Below are positions 6,331-10,080 of a DNA stretch of 10,080 bases, in pieces. The notes under the pieces are model-generated. The model saw only the letters and a program-made list of their open reading frames with translations, ran no database searches and was not told the DNA's origin. Numbering within the stretch: position 1 is the first letter of the stretch; the number at the start of each line of letters is the position of its first letter. The DNA lies in NCBI GenBank assembly GCA_030619425.1, contig JAUXBJ010000028.1, positions 1 to 10,080 of the forward strand, written 5' to 3'. The position numbers were made by a program, and so were the translations under genes. Origin of the DNA: a bacterium (GTDB lineage Bacteria; Zixibacteria; MSB-5A5; GN15; FEB-12).

Positions 6331-6786
6331 CTACTCGGACGAATCCTCGTCGGAAGACAGGATATCCTCCACCAACGACATGGCGACACCGGAGAGCATC
6401 GCCTCGACGCCGAGCTGAGTGAAGTCGGATGAGATCAATTCGCGGCTCATGCCGCCATAGAGTGAACATGACGCCCCACGCTCCACGACCAGTCCGGAAA
6501 GCTGTTCAGGCTTCTCGGAAACGAACGTCACCTCGCCCAGTTCATCGGAGACTACATACCCGGTACAGTTGTGCAATTGCAGGTGTGAGTTACCGGTGTA
6601 CACGACCACCAGCATGCCGCGCGACTTGCCGAGCGTCACCTCGGGATATACCTGTAACACCAGAGATCGCCGGTCCTCTTCGTTGACCAGCTTGATGCGG
6701 TAATGATCGGTCTCGAAACTGACCGACTCAGCGACGAGTACGGCGCCGATCTTGTCGGCGTCGCTTTTGTCGAAGTTAGCACTCAT
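6331..6786 (-). CDS. Uncharacterised acidic protein
   Basis: 151 residues that I do not recognise. It lacks a signal peptide or membrane helix and is probably cytosolic. Alternating hydrophobic stretches in the first two thirds (residues about 15-100) suggest a beta-rich fold; the last 30 residues look helical and end in an acidic tail, SSDEDSSE. It is the last gene of the minus-strand operon, 24 bases after tatA, with an AGGTG element ten bases before the ATG that belongs to a leader also found before tatA. Position beside tatA is weak evidence for a link to export. Continuous frame, operon placement and a sensible composition support a real gene. Confidence 0.72.
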   Translation of the reverse strand: MSANFDKSDADKIGAVLVAESVSFETDHYRIKLVNEEDRRSLVLQVYPEVTLGKSRGMLVVVYTGNSHLQLHNCTGYVVSDELGEVTFVSEKPEQLSGLVVERGASCSLYGGMSRELISSDFTQLGVEAMLSGVAMSLVEDILSSDEDSSE

Positions 6787-6794
6787 GGGGCGGC

Positions 6795-6813
6795 AACACC
6801 TGGCAAACCGTCA
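6795..6813 (-). repeat. Leader repeat copy 1 (before the uncharacterised gene)
   Basis: On the minus strand TGACGGTTTGCCAGGTGTT overlaps the tatA stop codon and ends eight bases before the next ATG. It matches a copy upstream of tatA at 17 of 19 bases. It contains the AGGTG ribosome-binding core, here rather far from the start codon. Confidence 0.6.
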
Positions 6814-7050
6814 CTCGGATTTCTTGTTGCTCTCGGAACTCGGCGGCGGATCGGTCTTTGTGCTCGGTCTGCTGCTCGGCGTGTCGTCGAGAGAGCCCTT
6901 CAATTCGTCCGTCGTCTCCTTGACCGATTTCTTGAACTCACGAATCCCCTTGCCCAGCCCCGATGCGATTTCGGGCAGCCTCTTGGCGCCAAACAACAAA
7001 AGTACCGCCACAAATATCAACAATAGTTCCGGCCAACCCAAGCCAAACAT
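6811..7050 (-). CDS. tatA: Twin-arginine translocase subunit TatA/TatE
   Basis: Small inner-membrane protein that assembles with TatC to export folded proteins carrying twin-arginine signals. The 79 residues show the family layout: short periplasmic start with the conserved polar residue E8, one membrane helix (about 6-19), the FG hinge (20-21), the amphipathic helix with [13 protein letters not shown] (24-36), and a polar Ser/Pro/Lys tail. GAGAGGTG shortly before the ATG serves as ribosome binding site. No tatC or tatB is present in the window; tatA alone at this place implies that the remaining components are elsewhere. A TatB role cannot be fully excluded but length and hinge favour TatA. 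Confidence 0.94.
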   Translation of the reverse strand: MFGLGWPELLLIFVAVLLLFGAKRLPEIASGLGKGIREFKKSVKETTDELKGSLDDTPSSRPSTKTDPPPSSESNKKSE

Positions 7051-7052
7051 GG

Positions 7053-7071
7053 AACACCTCTCAAACCGTCA
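7053..7071 (-). repeat. Leader repeat copy 2 (before tatA)
   Basis: On the minus strand TGACGGTTTGAGAGGTGTT ends two bases before the tatA ATG and supplies its ribosome binding site. It differs from copy 1 at two adjacent bases only. Confidence 0.6.
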
Positions 7072-7077
7072 GGCAGG

Positions 7078-7344
7078 CTATAAGTACCACCAGCGGAAAT
7101 AAACAATGACCAGCAGCACTACCAGCACCGACATGAAGTTAATCTTCAAGGTCAATCCAAAGGTAACGGAAATGGCGTAAAAATCAACCTTAAAGGTATC
7201 GCATCCGATCTCAATCGATTTGGTGAAAAGCGTCTTGGCGGCGCCCGGCGGCAGAAACGTCCCGATAATGTCACCGACCAAGCCTCCAAAAACCGACCCC
7301 AGAATGAGGGCAATCATAATAAAGGTAACTTCGCGCTTCTTCAT
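7078..7344 (-). CDS. DUF4321 small membrane protein
   Basis: 88 residues with two membrane helices: about 9-30, rich in glycine (LILGSVFGGLVGDIIG), and about 70-86. Between them the sequence follows the DUF4321 pattern: Gly/Pro, a CDTFKVDFYAISVTFGLTLKINFMS core, then a hydrophobic end. The family has no known function. The ATG overlaps the purQ stop by four bases (ATGA) with AGGTGG just upstream inside purQ, so it is translationally coupled. It ends 27 bases before tatA. The DUF call comes from recognising the pattern, not from a search. Confidence 0.8.
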   Translation of the reverse strand: MKKREVTFIMIALILGSVFGGLVGDIIGTFLPPGAAKTLFTKSIEIGCDTFKVDFYAISVTFGLTLKINFMSVLVVLLVIVYFRWWYL

Positions 7345-8054
7345 TTACCACCTGCCCCGGCCACCTGAACACAGGCAGCCCTTACGGACTCGAACACTTT
7401 GAGCCCATCCACCGAACCGATGATACTTTCCACTGCTCGCTCAGGATGCGGCATCATCCCCAAAACGTTGCCCTCGCGATTGACTATCCCGGCGATATTG
7501 TTCAACGACCCGTTGGGGTTGGCCTCGTCAGTGACCTCACCCGTCCGGTCGACGTAACGGAACGCCACCTGGCCGTTCTCCTCCAGGGCGCGGACGACAT
7601 CGTCATGGTAGAAGTAGTTCCCTTCTCCGTGCGCGATCGGAATCTTAAGAACCTCGTGCTTGCGACAAGCGTTGGTGAACCGCCCCGTATTGTCCTCTAC
7701 CCGCAGGTAGACAAACTTACAACTGAAACGAAGGTGGTGATTGCGCATAAGGGCGCCCGGAAGCAAGCCGCACTCGGTCAACACCTGGAAGCCATTGCAG
7801 ATACCGATAACCATCCCGCCGGAATAAGCGAACTTGATGACCTTTTCCATTATGAGCGAAAAACGCGCGATGGCCCCGGCCCTGAGGTAATCGCCATAGG
7901 CAAACCCACCGGGCAGAATGACCAGATCAGAGCCGGCCAGGTCGGTCGATTTGTGCCACAGAAATTCGACTTCTTCTTCAAGAATATGCTTTACGGCCGT
8001 GTACGAATCGTAGTCGCAGTTCGAACCGGGGAATGTGACCACGCCGACTTTCAC
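7341..8054 (-). CDS. purQ: Phosphoribosylformylglycinamidine synthase, glutaminase subunit PurQ
   Basis: Class I glutamine amidotransferase that supplies ammonia to PurL for the conversion of FGAR to FGAM in purine synthesis. The 237 residues hold the catalytic triad: C86 in GICNGFQ, H203 and E205 in [15 protein letters not shown] near the start and [15 protein letters not shown] (47-61) are typical of PurQ. Size fits the small, PurS-dependent form rather than the large single-chain enzyme. Translation starts at GTG (8052-8054), sharing one base with the purS stop TAG; GGAG lies eight bases upstream. purL is not in the window. Confidence 0.97.
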   Translation of the reverse strand: MKVGVVTFPGSNCDYDSYTAVKHILEEEVEFLWHKSTDLAGSDLVILPGGFAYGDYLRAGAIARFSLIMEKVIKFAYSGGMVIGICNGFQVLTECGLLPGALMRNHHLRFSCKFVYLRVEDNTGRFTNACRKHEVLKIPIAHGEGNYFYHDDVVRALEENGQVAFRYVDRTGEVTDEANPNGSLNNIAGIVNREGNVLGMMPHPERAVESIIGSVDGLKVFESVRAACVQVAGAGGK

Positions 8055-8302
8055 TAAGCTTTCTCCACTACGTACTTTTCAATAACCGGATTGGCCAGCA
8101 GCTTCGAACAGACTTCATCGATCTTACGATCGATATCACCGCCGCTGTCATCAATCTCCAACTCAAAGAACCGGCCGGAACGCACTGAAACGAAATCGGT
8201 ATATCCCATCTGGATCAGCGCCTTGTGGATCGTAACACCCTGAGGGTCAAGAACACCGTCCTTGAGTCTTACGTAAACAACTACTTTCTTGTTGTCACTC
8301 AT
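8054..8302 (-). CDS. purS: Phosphoribosylformylglycinamidine synthase subunit PurS
   Basis: 82 residues, standard for PurS, the small dimeric subunit that bridges PurQ and the short PurL in the three-part FGAM synthase. Recognisable features are VVYVRLKDGVLDPQG (8-22), the GYTDFVSVRSGRFFELEI segment and the C-terminal LLANPVIEKYVV. Its ATG lies inside the end of pssA (eight-base overlap) and is preceded by AGGAAAGG (8308-8315), a strong ribosome binding site, so it does not depend wholly on coupling. Confidence 0.96.
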   Translation of the reverse strand: MSDNKKVVVYVRLKDGVLDPQGVTIHKALIQMGYTDFVSVRSGRFFELEIDDSGGDIDRKIDEVCSKLLANPVIEKYVVEKA

Positions 8303-9053
8303 CCAAACCTTTCCTGTCGCTTCGACGCCTCAAGTACTGCCGACCGGCCACGCGACCGACACTACGGCCGAACAGCCGGAAGAACTCCCTGATTACGCCG
8401 AACAATATATAGCTGCCGCAAAACGGAAACAACAACAGTCTGGGCCGGAAAAGTATCGCCGCCGCCGCAACCAGGAGCACCACCAACTTGGTGCGGTTTT
8501 CCGGATTAGTGAAATTATCCGGGAGCGAGTCGTAACGTACCTGGGAGACCATAAGAAACGCAAACAGGATAATCATGGACACCAGAATCCGGTCAAAATG
8601 GAGTTGACCCCAAATGTCATCGCAGAAGATAATATACGACACCATCGTCACGGCCGCCGCCGGTACCGGCAAACCGACGAAATCCTTCTTCTCCTCCGTC
8701 TCGGCCAACAGATTGAACCGAGCCAGACGATATGATGCCGCCATAATATAGACGACAGAGACCAACCATCCCCATTTACCCAGATCACTCAGCTTGATGG
8801 CATAAACCACCACAGCCGGCGCCACCCCGAATGACAGAAAATCGGCCAGGGAATCAAGCTCCACCCCAAACTGGGAAGAGCCGCCGCTCAGCCGCGCCAC
8901 CTTGCCGTCAAGGGCATCCAGGAACGCCGCCAGAATTATCAGCCAGCAGGCGGTAGTGATATTGCCCTCGAAAGCGGACAGAATGGCCAGAAAACCACAG
9001 ACGACGTTGCCCATGGTAAAGGTGCCGGGAAAGATACCTCTATAGTTCGACAT
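8295..9053 (-). CDS. pssA: CDP-diacylglycerol--serine O-phosphatidyltransferase
   Basis: Integral membrane enzyme making phosphatidylserine from CDP-diacylglycerol and serine, the step before Psd. The 252 residues contain the complete CDP-alcohol phosphotransferase signature D-x2-DG-x2-AR-x8-G-x3-D-x3-D: D46, D49, G50, A53, R54, G63, D67 and D71. Several membrane helices follow, and GIFPGTFTMGN at the start is typical of the type II (Bacillus-like) group. The ATG at 9051-9053 is chosen over an upstream TTG (9092) since the family begins here and CAGG lies nearby; this start overlaps psd by 14 bases. The C-terminus is arginine-rich. Confidence 0.96.
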   Translation of the reverse strand: MSNYRGIFPGTFTMGNVVCGFLAILSAFEGNITTACWLIILAAFLDALDGKVARLSGGSSQFGVELDSLADFLSFGVAPAVVVYAIKLSDLGKWGWLVSVVYIMAASYRLARFNLLAETEEKKDFVGLPVPAAAVTMVSYIIFCDDIWGQLHFDRILVSMIILFAFLMVSQVRYDSLPDNFTNPENRTKLVVLLVAAAAILFRPRLLLFPFCGSYILFGVIREFFRLFGRSVGRVAGRQYLRRRSDRKGLDE

Positions 9054-9744
9054 TCTTTGCCTGTTTGGAATCGTAAGAGCCGGCTTGGTCAACTGCTCCC
9101 GGCAGGAAACCGATCACAGTCGCCCCCCCTTTAACATGGTCGCCCGTGGTCACGCGAATATCAGAATCGGCCGAGACGTAAAGCTCGACGCGCGAGCCGA
9201 ACCGGATGATGCCGAACCGTGCTCCGGCGTCAACAGTATCACCTTGCTTCAAATGACACACAATGCGACGCGCGATTATTCCCGCAATCTGCTTCACGAC
9301 CAGACGATGTCCGGAGGATGTGGTGATCCCGATCTCGGGGTTTTCGTTTTCATCCGATGCCTTATCCAAAAACGCCTTGAAGAACTTCCCGGGGTTGTAT
9401 TTCACATATTCCACACTGCCGTCAGCCGGTATGCGGTTGACGTGTACGTCGAGGATCGACATGAAGATTGACACCTTCACAGCATCGCCACCGATGAAAT
9501 CGTGGTATCCGATCTTCTCAACGCCAAGAATGCGTCCATCAGCAGGGGAGATCAGTATGCCGGGCTGATCGTCAAAACGGCGCTCAGGGTCACGGAAAAA
9601 AAAGATGGTAAACACCGTCAGCAGAGCGACCAGGGCAGCCAGAACCGCCACAATACGGCTATCCCACCAAGTCGACAACAGCGCCAGCCCTAGCGTGCCG
9701 GCCAGCCCGATGAATATGAATACCAGACCTTCGCGTGCGATCAT
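9040..9744 (-). CDS. psd: Phosphatidylserine decarboxylase proenzyme (short, PSD-A type)
   Basis: Pyruvoyl enzyme that decarboxylates phosphatidylserine to phosphatidylethanolamine at the inner membrane. The 234 residues show two hydrophobic N-terminal segments (about 7-23 and 31-50), FFRDPER (49-55), SPADGRI, the core MSILDVHVNRIPADG and, near the end, RFGSRVELY, where self-cleavage between G183 and S184 would yield beta and alpha chains with the pyruvoyl group from S184. The FGSR form is usual for the short family. The ATG at 9742-9744 overlaps the purB stop (ATGA); a longer ATG start at 9807 would add 21 residues inside purB with no family counterpart. The gene directly precedes pssA, forming the phosphatidylethanolamine branch. 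Confidence 0.96.
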   Translation of the reverse strand: MIAREGLVFIFIGLAGTLGLALLSTWWDSRIVAVLAALVALLTVFTIFFFRDPERRFDDQPGILISPADGRILGVEKIGYHDFIGGDAVKVSIFMSILDVHVNRIPADGSVEYVKYNPGKFFKAFLDKASDENENPEIGITTSSGHRLVVKQIAGIIARRIVCHLKQGDTVDAGARFGIIRFGSRVELYVSADSDIRVTTGDHVKGGATVIGFLPGAVDQAGSYDSKQAKNVEL

Positions 9745-10080
9745 TTTCCAAACACTCGCTTGAAAACGGCATCGACATGGCGTGTGTAGTACGCCAAGTC
9801 GAAACATTCGTCGATCTCGCGTTTACTCAAGTATTTTCCAATGTCCGGATCATTCGAGACGTTTTCTCGAAACAGTCCTCGCCCGGCCACCGCCGCCATA
9901 GCATGGCGTTGAACCATGCGATAGGCCTTGTCGCGCGAGCCAACCAGGCCGGTCAGTTTGAGCAGCAATCGTTGCGAGAAGACCGCGCCGCCTTTATAGT
10001 AAATATTCTCCATCATCCTCTTACGGTCTACGACTAACCCGCTCAAGAGGCCGATAAACTTTTGCAGCCCGTAGTCAAGG
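9741..10080 (-). CDS. purB: Adenylosuccinate lyase, C-terminal part (N-terminus beyond right edge)
   Basis: Open frame of 112 residues up to the stop TGA at 9741. It carries the typical C-terminal region of PurB: a helix ending LLSGLVVDRKRMMENI, the FSQRLLLKL motif, AYRMVQRHAM, then DPDIGKYLSKREIDECFD and RHVDAVFKRVFG. PurB cleaves SAICAR and adenylosuccinate with release of fumarate, in two steps of AMP synthesis. The catalytic signature loop lies outside the window. It overlaps psd by four bases and is the most upstream gene of the operon seen here. Confidence 0.94.
   Translation of the reverse strand, partial: LDYGLQKFIGLLSGLVVDRKRMMENIYYKGGAVFSQRLLLKLTGLVGSRDKAYRMVQRHAMAAVAGRGLFRENVSNDPDIGKYLSKREIDECFDLAYYTRHVDAVFKRVFGK

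Noticed and set aside
6068..6469. 133-codon minus-strand open frame
   Set aside because: It spans the hairpin-rich gap, overlaps the better-supported gene at 6331-6786 in another frame, is full of Arg/His/Pro, and its parts follow the inverted repeats; probably a chance frame through repeat DNA.
7446..8057. 203-codon plus-strand open frame
   Set aside because: Exact shadow of purQ; no motif.

Overview
The window is bacterial chromosomal DNA of moderate GC: 57% in a counted 60-base stretch of the dus gene, about 47% in the methyltransferase at the left end. It holds 13 protein genes, two of them cut by the window edges. Nothing fixes the species. A CHASE2/Ser-Thr kinase with FHA partners, a DUF4321 gene beside purSQ and structured intergenic repeats would fit an uncultured lineage of the Zixibacteria/FCB kind, but that is a low-confidence guess. 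No rRNA, tRNA, CRISPR array or insertion sequence was seen.

Left (1-849): a C5-cytosine DNA methyltransferase on the minus strand, running off the left edge. It has a near-consensus promoter of its own and is more AT-rich than the rest, so it looks like an acquired gene placed next to a housekeeping gene. Next, also on the minus strand, is a DusB-type tRNA-dihydrouridine synthase (850-1821) with promoter elements placed so that its mRNA would be leaderless.

Middle (1872-5984): a plus-strand operon divergent from dus, from a probable promoter to a strong intrinsic terminator. It encodes a two-FHA-domain protein, a YfcE-like metallophosphoesterase overlapping it by one base, a CHASE2 membrane sensor, and the membrane/linker/kinase part of a Ser/Thr kinase. 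The last two are in one frame, separated by a single TAG codon. Together they make one canonical CHASE2 - three TM - kinase receptor, so this is one gene with an in-frame stop, a split receptor, or a recoded stop. The cassette reads as a phospho-signalling unit: sensor kinase, phosphopeptide reader and possible phosphatase.

Intergenic (5985-6330): about 350 bases with no credible gene but at least four perfect inverted repeats, probably a dispersed repeat element.

Right (6331-10080): a tight minus-strand operon, transcribed purB - psd - pssA - purS - purQ - DUF4321 - tatA - unknown. Four of the first five junctions overlap; the fifth junction (purS-purQ) shares one base. It mixes purine synthesis (PurB, PurS, PurQ), phosphatidylethanolamine synthesis (PssA, Psd) and Tat export (TatA). 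A 19-base leader sequence is repeated before the last two genes.
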